A stretch of 64,000 bases of DNA from Microcella alkaliphila (GTDB lineage Bacteria; Actinomycetota; Actinomycetes; Actinomycetales; Microbacteriaceae), in the NCBI RefSeq assembly GCF_004216855.1, contig NZ_SGXT01000016.1, positions 62,001 to 126,000 of the forward strand, in the 5' to 3' direction. This document shows positions 9,441-17,126 of this stretch, one piece after another. The translations under genes were made by a program, and so were the position numbers. The notes under the pieces were generated by a model, which had not been told where the DNA came from, ran no database searches, and saw only the letters and a program-made list of their open reading frames with translations. The stretch's first letter is position 1; every line of letters begins with the position of its first letter.

Positions 9441-10850
9441 TTATGCCCCCTCGGTCTGGATGCACTGCTCGGCACTCGCGGGACCGATGCGACCCTCGCG
9501 CGCGACTCGGACGATGATGCAGACGCGCTGGCCGGGTTCCGCCACGACCGCGAACTCGGGAGTGCGCTGCAGAGCGGGCGTGCCGTCGTCGACGCGCACG
9601 TGGTAACTGTCACCCGCGGTGAGGCCCGGGTCATCCCACATGAAGGTCACTTCGGAGCCGTCGGCCTCTGCACGAACATCGGTCACGCGCGGGAGGGAAC
9701 CGTCTTCGTTCTGCACGGCGAGCCACGTCGCTGTCGCGCCCAGTCCCACCACGACCAGGGCGATCACGATGAGTGCTGTCGCGATGAGGTTCGATCGCCG
9801 CGAGCTCGTGCTGCGACGGCGGGTATCGGTGCCGGCTTCGGCCGAGGCCACCGTCTGATCGGGCTCGATCGGGCGCCGACGGCGACGGCGAGACTTCCCC
9901 GATGTCGGCGTGCGGAAAGACGCCGCCCGCACGACCGTCTGCTCTCCCGTGTCGCCGCTGATGGCGCGGGCCCAGTCGTCGACCGCGATGTCGGCATGGG
10001 TCGGCGCCAGTCCGAGTTCGGCCTCGATGCGCTGCAGGTCGCGGACGAGCTCGAGCGCACTCTGCTGACGTTTGGCGGGGTCTTTGCTCATGCCGCGGCG
10101 CAGCACCGCCTCGAGAGACGCCGGAACGTCATCGCGCCCGATGGCGGGCAGGCGGGCGCGGGTGATGCGGGCGATGAGGTCCCGCGTCTCGTTCGCGCCA
10201 CCGGGTTCCTCGAACGGGGATCGGCCGGCGATGAGCGAATAGAGGGTTGCGGACAGCGACCAGATCTCGCTGGCGATCGTTCCGGTGGTCTCATCCAGCA
10301 GGACCTCCGGCGCGGACCAGGGCACAGACATCCCGACGGTCTCCCCCACATCCGGCGCGGCCCCGAGACTCGCGGCGATTCCGAAGTCGCTGAGAACGGG
10401 GTGCCCGAACAGCGTCGTCAAGATGTTGGACGGCTTGATGTCTCGGTGCAGCACACCGCTTTGATGGGCGGTCTCGATGGCGCTGCCGATCTGCACGCCG
10501 ATCCGCACCGCCTCGGCGACCGGGATGCGCTCCGTGCGGAACCGGTCAGCCAACTGCGCGCTGCACAGCTCCATGACGAGATAGGGCCGCCCATCCGCCG
10601 AGATGCTCGCCTGGTACACCGTGAGGATCCCCGGGTGCGACGACAGCTGGGCCATCAGATTCGCCTCGACCTGGAACATGCGGCGCACGCTCTCGGTGAC
10701 GACGTCGGCAAGCATGACCTTCACGGCCACCTGGCGCCTCGGCATGTTCTGCTCGTAGAGAAAGACGTCGGCAAAGCCACCGGTACCGAGCAGGCGCACG
10801 TGCGTGAACCCGGGCAGGATCGGAGGCACTGATGGCCGACGGAGCACCAC
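9441..10850 (-). CDS. Membrane-anchored Ser/Thr protein kinase
   Basis: 469 residues. The kinase domain spans about residues 15-280 with the glycine loop GTGGFADV, Lys44 in VAVK, HRDIKPSN (Asp137), DFG (155-157) and an APE equivalent (SAPEV). A basic Pro/Ser/Arg linker precedes one membrane helix near 354-378. The ~90-residue outer domain looks like a single fibronectin-III module (VTDVRAEADGSEVTFMWDDP). This is a PknB-like layout with a different sensor. GTG 10850 is preceded by a GGGAGGGGGG ribosome binding site. The gene lies between PP2C and the giant Ig/Fn3 protein, so the outer domain may sense that protein or a shared ligand. Confidence 0.92.
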   Translation of the reverse strand: MVLRRPSVPPILPGFTHVRLLGTGGFADVFLYEQNMPRRQVAVKVMLADVVTESVRRMFQVEANLMAQLSSHPGILTVYQASISADGRPYLVMELCSAQLADRFRTERIPVAEAVRIGVQIGSAIETAHQSGVLHRDIKPSNILTTLFGHPVLSDFGIAASLGAAPDVGETVGMSVPWSAPEVLLDETTGTIASEIWSLSATLYSLIAGRSPFEEPGGANETRDLIARITRARLPAIGRDDVPASLEAVLRRGMSKDPAKRQQSALELVRDLQRIEAELGLAPTHADIAVDDWARAISGDTGEQTVVRAASFRTPTSGKSRRRRRRPIEPDQTVASAEAGTDTRRRSTSSRRSNLIATALIVIALVVVGLGATATWLAVQNEDGSLPRVTDVRAEADGSEVTFMWDDPGLTAGDSYHVRVDDGTPALQRTPEFAVVAEPGQRVCIIVRVAREGRIGPASAEQCIQTEGA

Positions 10851-10895
10851 GAGACCCCCCTCCCGGTGTGATTGCGATAAGTGTAGGAGGTCCGC

Positions 10896-11687
10896 TCAGT
10901 TCGCGGCGGCAGGGGCGCGTACCACGTCGATCACGATTAACGTGATGTTGTCGCGACCGCCCTGCGCGAGAGCCGCATCCAGCAGTGCGTTGGCCGTCTC
11001 GCGAGCGCTCAGGCGGGCGGCCAAATGCAGACGCAACCGCTCGTGCGGGACTTCCTTGGTCAGACCGTCGGAGCACAGCAGCAGGCGCATCCCGGTTTCC
11101 AGGGAGAGGTCGACGAAGTCGATGTCGGGCTCCAGCGAGAAGCCCACGGCGCGCGTGATGACGTTCGCCTCGGGGTGCGCCTCGGCGTCCTCCGCGGCGA
11201 TGTCGCCGGCAGCCACGAGCTCTTGCACCAGCGAGTGGTCGACCGTCACCTGACGGAGCTCATTGCCCGTGAACGCGTACACCCGCGAGTCGCCGACATT
11301 GAACACGGTGAGACGAGCGCCCGCCTCGTCGGCCGTCAGAGCCACGCCCGTCACGGTCGTGCCGATTCCGCGCTCTTCTTCGTCGAGATCGTGGATGTCC
11401 CAGGTGGCCCGGTGGAGGGCATCCGCGATCTCGTCGCGGCCCACAAAGTCGCCCGTCCCCGCTGCCTGCAGACGCCGAACCACCGCGTCGCTCGCACGGT
11501 CGCCGTGCAGGTGGCCGCCCATCCCGTCGGCGACGGCGAAGAGCGGCACGTCGGCGAGGTAGCTGTCTTCATTGTGGGCGCGCCGGTAGCCCACGTGTGT
11601 GACGCCGTGCCAGGCAAGCTCAATGGCGCCCGAACGCTGGGGAAGCCCCACGATGTGGCGCACGGTGCTGCGGCCGATGGCGGTCAC
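10896..11687 (-). CDS. PP2C-family Ser/Thr protein phosphatase
   Basis: 263 residues covering one PP2C domain. Metal-binding motifs are visible: GYRRAHNEDSYLAD, VADGMGGHLHGDRAS, NVGDSRVYAF, CSDGLTKEV and GGRDNITLIVID. It has no membrane segment, so it is cytoplasmic and presumably reverses phosphorylation by the adjacent kinase. The start is GTG 11687, overlapping the FHA gene stop as GTGA, with AGGAG just upstream. The longer frame to 11777 lies in the FHA gene. Confidence 0.93.
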   Translation of the reverse strand: MTAIGRSTVRHIVGLPQRSGAIELAWHGVTHVGYRRAHNEDSYLADVPLFAVADGMGGHLHGDRASDAVVRRLQAAGTGDFVGRDEIADALHRATWDIHDLDEEERGIGTTVTGVALTADEAGARLTVFNVGDSRVYAFTGNELRQVTVDHSLVQELVAAGDIAAEDAEAHPEANVITRAVGFSLEPDIDFVDLSLETGMRLLLCSDGLTKEVPHERLRLHLAARLSARETANALLDAALAQGGRDNITLIVIDVVRAPAAAN

Positions 11688-12250
11688 GACGACTCCTCGT
11701 GGGCGGGCGGGTAGGGGCGGAACTCGAGCACAATGCCGTCGCCGAGGTCGACGGCAGTGTCGGGCAGGACGGCACACGCCTCGCCCGGCCGGAGCCTTCG
11801 GGCAGGCCCAGTCGCCCAGTGTACGTGCAGGCCGTTGGTCGACCCGAGGTCGGTCACCACGAGGGTCTGGCCGAGCTGCTCGATACGCGCGTGCGTCGAC
11901 GAAATGCCGGCGCGGTCGGCGGGCACCACCAGTCGGCGGGGGTCGGCCCCGGTGGGCACACGAGACCCGCCGGGAGCGCGCCCGATGATGACCGGGCGGT
12001 CAAGGGGCACGACCGTGGTCGTGCCGCGCACCGCGAGCATCCATCGAGGGGTATCGGAAGCGGGAGCCTCGTCGCTGGCGTCGTCGTCCTCGACGTGGCG
12101 CACTGCCCGGACGCCCGGCAGCGACCGCAGCACATCGTCGACCGCCACGCTGATCGGACGCTCGGCCGTGGCCTCGGACGGTTCGACAAGGCGGATGATC
12201 GTGTCGTCGATATCGCGCCTCTCGCGGTTGTCAGAGTCGTCGGCGCGCAC
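11684..12250 (-). CDS. FHA domain protein
   Basis: 188 residues. The N-terminal ~70 residues are acidic and probably flexible, with RDIDDTIIRLVEP containing possible Thr phosphosites. The FHA domain covers about 90-185 with VIIGRAPGGSR, RAGISSTHARIEQ and VTDLGSTNGLHV, the phosphothreonine-binding signature. It likely links the kinase and phosphatase encoded downstream to substrates. The start is GTG 12250. A TAGCGT hexamer six bases upstream suggests a leaderless transcript, so the signalling operon can start here, independently of the aldehyde dehydrogenase gene 20 bp upstream. Confidence 0.9.
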   Translation of the reverse strand: MRADDSDNRERRDIDDTIIRLVEPSEATAERPISVAVDDVLRSLPGVRAVRHVEDDDASDEAPASDTPRWMLAVRGTTTVVPLDRPVIIGRAPGGSRVPTGADPRRLVVPADRAGISSTHARIEQLGQTLVVTDLGSTNGLHVHWATGPARRLRPGEACAVLPDTAVDLGDGIVLEFRPYPPAHEESS

Positions 12251-12256
12251 CCCGCC

Positions 12257-12262
12257 ACGCTA
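12257..12262 (-). promoter_or_regulatory. -10 element of the FHA-phosphatase-kinase operon (leaderless)
   Basis: TAGCGT on the minus strand, six bases before GTG 12250. It matches the actinobacterial TANNNT -10 at the distance expected when transcription begins at the start codon. Confidence 0.55.
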
Positions 12263-12270
12263 CCCCGAGA

Positions 12271-13710
12271 TCATTCCTCGCCGAGATAACTCATGACGTG
12301 CTTGATGCGCGTGTAGTCCTCGAAGCCGTAGTGCGAGAGGTCCTTGCCGTAGCCGGAGTGCTTGAAGCCGCCGTGCGGCATGTCGCTCACGAAGGGGATG
12401 TGGGTGTTGATCCACACACATCCGAAGTCGAGATCGCGGCTGAAACGCATCGCCCTCGCGTGATGGTCGGTCCAGACGGACGCGGCGAGGGCGTACCGCA
12501 CACCGTTCGCCAGCGCGAGTGCCTCCTCCTCGGTGCGGAAGGTCTGAACCGTGAGGACGGGTCCGAAAATCTCCTCCTGCACCGCTTCGTCGTCTTGTCG
12601 CATGCCGGTCACGATCGTCGCCTCGAAGAAGTAGCCGCGGTCGCCCTGACGTGCACCGCCGGTCACGATCTCCGCGTGAGCGGGTAGGCGCTCGATCACG
12701 CCCGAAACGCGGGCAAGCTGGTCGACGTTGTTGAGGGCGCCGTACAGGATTCCGTCCTCGTGCGGCGCGCCAGTTCGGGCATGCGAGCGCGCCCGAGAGA
12801 CGAGCGCCGCCACGACGTCGTCGTGGACCGACTCGTGCACGATGACCCGCGTCGCGGCCGTGCAGTCCTGTCCCGCATTGAAGTAGGCGGCGAGGACGAG
12901 ACCCTCCGCGACCTTCTCGGGGTCGGCGTCGGGGAACACGATGGCCGGCGCCTTCCCGCCGAGCTCGAGATGCACGCGCTTCAGGTCGTCGGCGGCGGCA
13001 CGAGCAACCTGCATGCCCGCGCGGACGGAGCCGGTTATGGCGACCATCTGCGGCGTCGCGTGCTGCAGGAGCTCTGCGCCCGTCGAGCGGTCGCCGGTGA
13101 CGACGTTGAGAACCCCTGCCGGAAGGTGCTCGGCGGCGAGTCGGCCGAGCAGCAACGTCGACTGCGGCGTCGTGTCGGACGGCTTCAGGACGACGGTGTT
13201 CCCTGCCGCGATCGCCGGAGCGATCTTCCACACCGCCATGTTGAGCGGGTAGTTCCAGGGCGTGACCTGCCCGATGACGCCGACGGGCTCCCTCCTAATG
13301 AATGACGTGTGCCCGGCGAGATACTCTCCGGCGGAACGCCCATCGAGATCGCGCGCGGCGCCGGCGAAAAAGCGCAGCTGATCAACGGACTGATCGATCT
13401 CGTCGGCCACCAGAGAGGCGCGCGGCTTTCCGGTGTCTTGCGACTCCAGGTCGGCGAACTCGTCGGCGTGAGCCTCCATGGCATCGGCGAGGCGGAACAG
13501 TGCGAGCTGACGTTCGGCGGGAGTGGTGCGGCCCCACGAGGCGAAGGCGCGATCCGCGGCGGCATAGGCGCGATCGATCTCCTCTGCTGTCGTGATGGGA
13601 GCGTGCGCGTACACCTCCTCGGTCGCCGGGTCGATGAGGGCGATGGCGTCGCTGGCGGCGCTCTCGACCTCGGTTCCGTCGATGATGGGGCGCAGAATCG
13701 TCTCACTCAT
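12271..13710 (-). CDS. patD: Aldehyde dehydrogenase, probably gamma-aminobutyraldehyde dehydrogenase
   Basis: 479 residues, the usual length of NAD(P)-dependent aldehyde dehydrogenases. Catalytic Glu lies in HLELGGKAPA and catalytic Cys in NAGQDCTAATRV, the latter typical of the PatD/aminobutyraldehyde group. The cofactor site is visible in TPWNYPLNMAVWKIAPA. It would oxidise 4-aminobutyraldehyde to GABA. It is divergent from an Lrp regulator and a class III aminotransferase, consistent with putrescine or related amine breakdown. ATG 13710 has a TATCGT -10 six bases upstream, implying a leaderless mRNA. Substrate specificity is inferred. Confidence 0.85.
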   Translation of the reverse strand: MSETILRPIIDGTEVESAASDAIALIDPATEEVYAHAPITTAEEIDRAYAAADRAFASWGRTTPAERQLALFRLADAMEAHADEFADLESQDTGKPRASLVADEIDQSVDQLRFFAGAARDLDGRSAGEYLAGHTSFIRREPVGVIGQVTPWNYPLNMAVWKIAPAIAAGNTVVLKPSDTTPQSTLLLGRLAAEHLPAGVLNVVTGDRSTGAELLQHATPQMVAITGSVRAGMQVARAAADDLKRVHLELGGKAPAIVFPDADPEKVAEGLVLAAYFNAGQDCTAATRVIVHESVHDDVVAALVSRARSHARTGAPHEDGILYGALNNVDQLARVSGVIERLPAHAEIVTGGARQGDRGYFFEATIVTGMRQDDEAVQEEIFGPVLTVQTFRTEEEALALANGVRYALAASVWTDHHARAMRFSRDLDFGCVWINTHIPFVSDMPHGGFKHSGYGKDLSHYGFEDYTRIKHVMSYLGEE

Positions 13711-13716
13711 GGGGCC

Positions 13717-13722
13717 ACGATA
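13717..13722 (-). promoter_or_regulatory. -10 element of the aldehyde dehydrogenase gene (leaderless)
   Basis: TATCGT on the minus strand, ending six bases before ATG 13710. Confidence 0.55.
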
Positions 13723-13738
13723 GCGGCGCTCACGGCAC

Positions 13739-13763
13739 GAATCCAGAGTCTGACAACGGATTC
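13739..13763. promoter_or_regulatory. Inverted repeat in the aldehyde dehydrogenase/Lrp divergent region
   Basis: GAATCC (13739-13744) and GGATTC (13758-13763) form a perfect 6-bp inverted repeat with a 13-bp spacer, upstream of both genes. A related GCGGAATCGC lies at about 13788-13797. This is a candidate binding site for the adjacent Lrp-type regulator; assignment is by position only. Confidence 0.35.
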
Positions 13764-13820
13764 CGTCGCAATTATCCCCATGGTGATGCGGAATCGCTTG
13801 CCAAAGCCTGCTTGCGCTGT

Positions 13821-13826
13821 CAGAAT
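13821..13826 (+). promoter_or_regulatory. Possible -10 element of the Lrp regulator gene
   Basis: CAGAAT, seven bases before ATG 13834. It is weaker than TANNNT but keeps the conserved A and final T. An AGGAG lies too close to the ATG to be a good ribosome binding site, so leaderless initiation is plausible. Confidence 0.35.
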
Positions 13827-13833
13827 CAGGAGC

Positions 13834-14301
13834 ATGTCCGCACGCCCGAAACCGGTACAGCTCGACGAGGTGTCGAAAGCCATCGTCGAACAGCTGCAGA
13901 CCGACGGTCGACGCTCATACGCCGAGATCGGCAAGGCCGTTGGCCTCAGTGAGGCAGCCGTCCGCCAACGCGTGCAGAAACTCACCGACGCCGGCGTCAT
14001 GCAGGTCGTCGCCGTGACTGACCCAATGCAGCTGGGCTTCTATCGACAGGCCATGATCGGCATCCGGGTGACCGGCGACACGACGGCGGTCGCAGAAACT
14101 CTCGCGAGCATCCCGGCCGTCGACTACGTCGTGCTAACCGCCGGCAGCTTCGACATCCTCGCCGAAGTGGTGTGCGAGAACGACGATGACCTGATCAGCC
14201 TGCTCAACACGCGCATCCGCGGCATCGAGGGCGTGGCGAGTACCGAGACATTTGTGTATCTACGACTGCAGAAGCAGTTCTACAACTGGGGAACGAGATG
14301 A
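13834..14301 (+). CDS. Lrp/AsnC-family transcriptional regulator
   Basis: 155 residues: an N-terminal winged helix-turn-helix (DEVSKAIVEQLQTDGRRSYA, then VGLSEAAVRQRVQKL) and a C-terminal RAM ligand-binding domain (about 75-150). It is divergent from the aldehyde dehydrogenase and overlaps the aminotransferase gene as ATGA, so it probably controls both in response to an amine or amino acid. The start ATG 13834 gives the normal family length. The long upstream in-frame extension crosses the divergent promoter and is rejected. Confidence 0.9.
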   Translation: MSARPKPVQLDEVSKAIVEQLQTDGRRSYAEIGKAVGLSEAAVRQRVQKLTDAGVMQVVAVTDPMQLGFYRQAMIGIRVTGDTTAVAETLASIPAVDYVVLTAGSFDILAEVVCENDDDLISLLNTRIRGIEGVASTETFVYLRLQKQFYNWGTR

Positions 14302-15779
14302 GCATTTTCACGCGCAGTAAGAAGAAGGCCCACAAGGTCGAGACCACGCGCCACGACGAGCACAGCGTGGTTGCCGACGGGGCCCTCGACGGTGCCATGG
14401 CCGCGAGCGAGCACGCTGAGTTGCAGCGTAAGGCGAAGGACCATTTGTGGATGCACTTCGCGCGCCAGTCGGGAATGGAGGCCGGCAACGGCGTCCCCAT
14501 CATCGTGCGCGGCGAGGGTCACCACGTCTTCGACGCGGAGGGCAAGAAGTACATCGATGGCCTCTCTGGACTGTTCGTCGTGCAGGTCGGTCACGGCCGT
14601 GAGCGTCTCGCCGAGGCCGCACGCAAGCAGGCGGAAGAGCTCGCGTTCTTCCCCCTGTGGTCATACGCCCACCCGGCCGCGATTGAGCTCGCCGACAAGC
14701 TGGCCGACTACGCGCCCGGTGACCTGAACCGCGTGTTCTTCACCACCGGCGGCGGCGAAGCCGTCGAGTCGGCCTGGAAGCTCGCCAAGCAGTACTTCAA
14801 GCTGACCGGCAAGCCCATGAAGCACAAGGTCATCTCGCGGGCGGTCGCTTACCACGGCACGCCGCAGGGCGCCCTCGCGATCACCGGCATCCCCGGCATG
14901 AAGGAGATGTTCGAGCCGCTGACGCCCGGCGGATTCCGCGTTCCCAACACGAACTACTACCGCGCCGAAGAAATGGGGTTCCACGGCTCGCTGGAAGAGT
15001 TTGGGCAGTGGGCTGCGAACCGTATCGAAGAGGCGATCCTCTTTGAGGGCCCTGACACCGTGGCCGCTGTGTTCCTTGAGCCGGTGCAGAACTCGGGCGG
15101 CTGCTTCCCGCCGCCCCCCGGCTACTTCCAGCGCGTCCGCGAGATCTGCGACAAGTACGACGTGCTGCTCGTCAGCGATGAGGTCATCTGTGCGTACGGT
15201 CGCATCGGCGAAATGTTCGCCTGCACCGCCCTCGGCTACGTTCCCGACATCATCACGAGCGCGAAGGGCCTCACGAGTGGCTACTCACCGCTCGGCGCGA
15301 TGATCGTCAGCGATCGCCTGTACGAGCCGTTCAAGCACGGCCAAACCGCGTTCTACCACGGCTACACCTTCGCCGGTCACCCGGTCTCGGCGGCCGTCGC
15401 TCTCGAGAACATCGCGATCATGGAGGAAGAGAACATCCTCGAGAACGTGCGCGAGAACTCCCCGAAGTTCCGAGCCGCGCTCGAGCGCCTGAAGGACCTG
15501 CCGATCGTCGGTGACGTCCGCGGTGAGGGCTACTTCTTCGGTATCGAGCTCGTCAAGAACAAGGAGACGCGCGAAACCTTCAACGAGGACGAGTCGGAGC
15601 GACTGCTGCGCGGTTTCCTCTCGAAAGCGCTGTTCGACGCCGGACTCTACTGCCGTGCGGATGATCGCGGAGACCCCGTGATTCAGCTCGCGCCGCCGCT
15701 CACCATCGGCCCGAAGGAGTTCGACGAGATCGAGGCGATTCTGCGTGCGGTTCTGACCGAGGCATCCAACCGCCTGTAA
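14298..15779 (+). CDS. Class III (PLP-dependent) aminotransferase, putrescine/diamine type
   Basis: 493 residues. Class III signature: FFTTGGGEAVESAWKLAKQY for PLP phosphate binding, the LLVSDEVICAYGRIG region with the pyridine-nitrogen Asp, and catalytic Lys in SAKGLTSGYSPLGA. Members act on omega-amino substrates such as putrescine, GABA or beta-alanine. The overlapping Lrp regulator and the aldehyde dehydrogenase across the divergent promoter support an aminotransferase step that makes an amino-aldehyde for oxidation. Exact substrate unproven. A strong hairpin follows the stop. Confidence 0.88.
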   Translation: MSIFTRSKKKAHKVETTRHDEHSVVADGALDGAMAASEHAELQRKAKDHLWMHFARQSGMEAGNGVPIIVRGEGHHVFDAEGKKYIDGLSGLFVVQVGHGRERLAEAARKQAEELAFFPLWSYAHPAAIELADKLADYAPGDLNRVFFTTGGGEAVESAWKLAKQYFKLTGKPMKHKVISRAVAYHGTPQGALAITGIPGMKEMFEPLTPGGFRVPNTNYYRAEEMGFHGSLEEFGQWAANRIEEAILFEGPDTVAAVFLEPVQNSGGCFPPPPGYFQRVREICDKYDVLLVSDEVICAYGRIGEMFACTALGYVPDIITSAKGLTSGYSPLGAMIVSDRLYEPFKHGQTAFYHGYTFAGHPVSAAVALENIAIMEEENILENVRENSPKFRAALERLKDLPIVGDVRGEGYFFGIELVKNKETRETFNEDESERLLRGFLSKALFDAGLYCRADDRGDPVIQLAPPLTIGPKEFDEIEAILRAVLTEASNRL

Positions 15780-15791
15780 TCGACACCGTTC

Positions 15792-15827
15792 GGTCGGGTC
15801 GCGCGCGACGATAGCGGCGACCCGACC
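15792..15827 (+). terminator. Hairpin terminator after the aminotransferase gene
   Basis: GGTCGGGTCGC (15792-15802) pairs perfectly with GCGACCCGACC (15817-15827) across a 14-nt loop, 12 bp after the stop at 15779. There is no U-tract, as is common in high-GC actinobacteria. Confidence 0.65.
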
Positions 15828-15863
15828 CCCTGTCTACCCCGCGCGGCGCGCCTGGGAATCCGC

Positions 15864-15869
15864 CATACT
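15864..15869 (+). promoter_or_regulatory. Possible -10 element of the first TspO gene
   Basis: CATACT six bases before ATG 15876. No ribosome binding site is evident, which fits leaderless initiation. Confidence 0.35.
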
Positions 15870-15875
15870 CGGCAC

Positions 15876-16427
15876 ATGACGACGACGGTTGCGCCCCCGC
15901 CTCCCCCGGCGACCCGGCGACGGGCCCGCGCGCTCAACCCCGCCGACGTTCTCGTTCTCGCCAGCCTCATCGCGGTGAACGCCCTGATCGCCATGTTCGG
16001 CTCCGCCGTGTCGCGCCCGCACATCAACGGCTGGTATGCCGAGGTCGCGCCCCCGATATGGGTGCCCCCCAACTGGGTTTTCGGTGTCGTGTGGTCGGCG
16101 CTGTATCTGAGCATCTCCATCGCTGCGTGGCTGGTGTGGCGTGAGCGTCGACGGCGGCGGGTGACGATCGCGCTGACGGCCTACGTCATTCAGATGGTGC
16201 TCAACTGCCTGTGGTCACCCGTGTTCTTCGCCCTGTATCCGGCCATCGGATCGCTCGCCACCTGGCTTGCCCTCGGTATTCACATGGCGTTGCTGTTGTC
16301 TCTCGTCGTGATGACCAGCGAGTTCTGGCAAGTCCGACGCACAGCAAGCATCCTCACGGCACCGTACGCACTCTGGGTGATTTACGCCGCCTCCATCACC
16401 GTGGCCTACGCGGTGATCCTGCCCTAG
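15876..16427 (+). CDS. tspO: TspO/MBR-family membrane protein
   Basis: 183 residues with five membrane helices. The TspO signature is clear: GWYAEVAPPIWVPPNWVFGV followed by WSALYLSISIAAWLVW, then LNCLWSPVFFAL. TspO proteins bind porphyrins and related ligands and are linked to stress responses; their bacterial function is debated. A Pro-rich cytoplasmic N-terminus of ~20 residues precedes helix 1. A second, diverged paralogue follows in tandem. Confidence 0.88.
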   Translation: MTTTVAPPPPPATRRRARALNPADVLVLASLIAVNALIAMFGSAVSRPHINGWYAEVAPPIWVPPNWVFGVVWSALYLSISIAAWLVWRERRRRRVTIALTAYVIQMVLNCLWSPVFFALYPAIGSLATWLALGIHMALLLSLVVMTSEFWQVRRTASILTAPYALWVIYAASITVAYAVILP

Positions 16428-16520
16428 AGAGCGTGTCAACGATCGTGATCGCCCGCCGTCCCTGAGGGGGGATTCGGCTCGTCGTGAGTTGACGCGCAGA
16501 AGACGTGGAGGCTCGACTTC

Positions 16521-16526
16521 TACGCT
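16521..16526 (+). promoter_or_regulatory. -10 element of the second TspO-like gene (leaderless)
   Basis: TACGCT six bases before GTG 16533. Confidence 0.5.
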
Positions 16527-16532
16527 CAACGC

Positions 16533-17099
16533 GTGATTGAGCAGGGACCCCGCGGCGCGACGCGCGCGACGAACGCGACCGCCGTGCGCGGGGAGTCGCG
16601 TCCGACGCGGGCGCGTTCCATCGCGACGCTGCTCACGTTCCTCATCATCGGCGCAACGGTCGCGCTGACCGGCGCCCTCGTCGCGGGCCATGCGGTGGCC
16701 GGCTGGTACGCATCGGCCGACAAACCGATGTGGACCCCCGCCGATGACGCGTTCGCCCCGGTGCTCGGCCTCAGCCACGGCCTGATGGCAGTCGGAGCGT
16801 GGCTTGTCTGGCTGACTCCCGAATCCGAGGAGCGATCGGCAGCATTGACGGTTTACGTCCTTCAGCTTGCGCTGGGCGCCATCTGGGCTCCCGCATTCTT
16901 CGGACTCGGCGGTGTTGTCGGCGCTGCAGGGCCGTGGGCCGCGCTCATCGTGATCGTGCTGACCGCGATCGTCCTCTTGGCCACCCTGTTCCGCTTCTGG
17001 GAACTGAGCCGCGGTGGGGCCCTGCTTCTGATCCCCGCATTTGGTTGGGTGCTGTACGCCATGACATTAAACGCGGCCGTTGCCGTGCTGGCGCTCTAG
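16533..17099 (+). CDS. Second TspO/MBR-like membrane protein (diverged tandem paralogue)
   Basis: 188 residues, five predicted helices. It retains GWYASADKPMWTPADDAFAP in the position of the TspO helix 1-2 loop and LGAIWAPAFFGLGG in place of the LNCLWSPxFF motif, but several hallmark Trp/Pro residues are changed. An unrelated ~30-residue basic N-terminus is present. GTG 16533 is chosen because TACGCT lies exactly six bases upstream. It is probably an old duplication with a different ligand. Confidence 0.75.
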   Translation: MIEQGPRGATRATNATAVRGESRPTRARSIATLLTFLIIGATVALTGALVAGHAVAGWYASADKPMWTPADDAFAPVLGLSHGLMAVGAWLVWLTPESEERSAALTVYVLQLALGAIWAPAFFGLGGVVGAAGPWAALIVIVLTAIVLLATLFRFWELSRGGALLLIPAFGWVLYAMTLNAAVAVLAL

Positions 17100-17114
17100 T
17101 GTCGACTCGCGCGT

Positions 17115-17120
17115 TACCGT
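17115..17120 (+). promoter_or_regulatory. -10 element of the HExxH membrane protein gene (leaderless)
   Basis: TACCGT six bases before GTG 17127. Confidence 0.5.
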
Positions 17121-17126
17121 GGTCGT

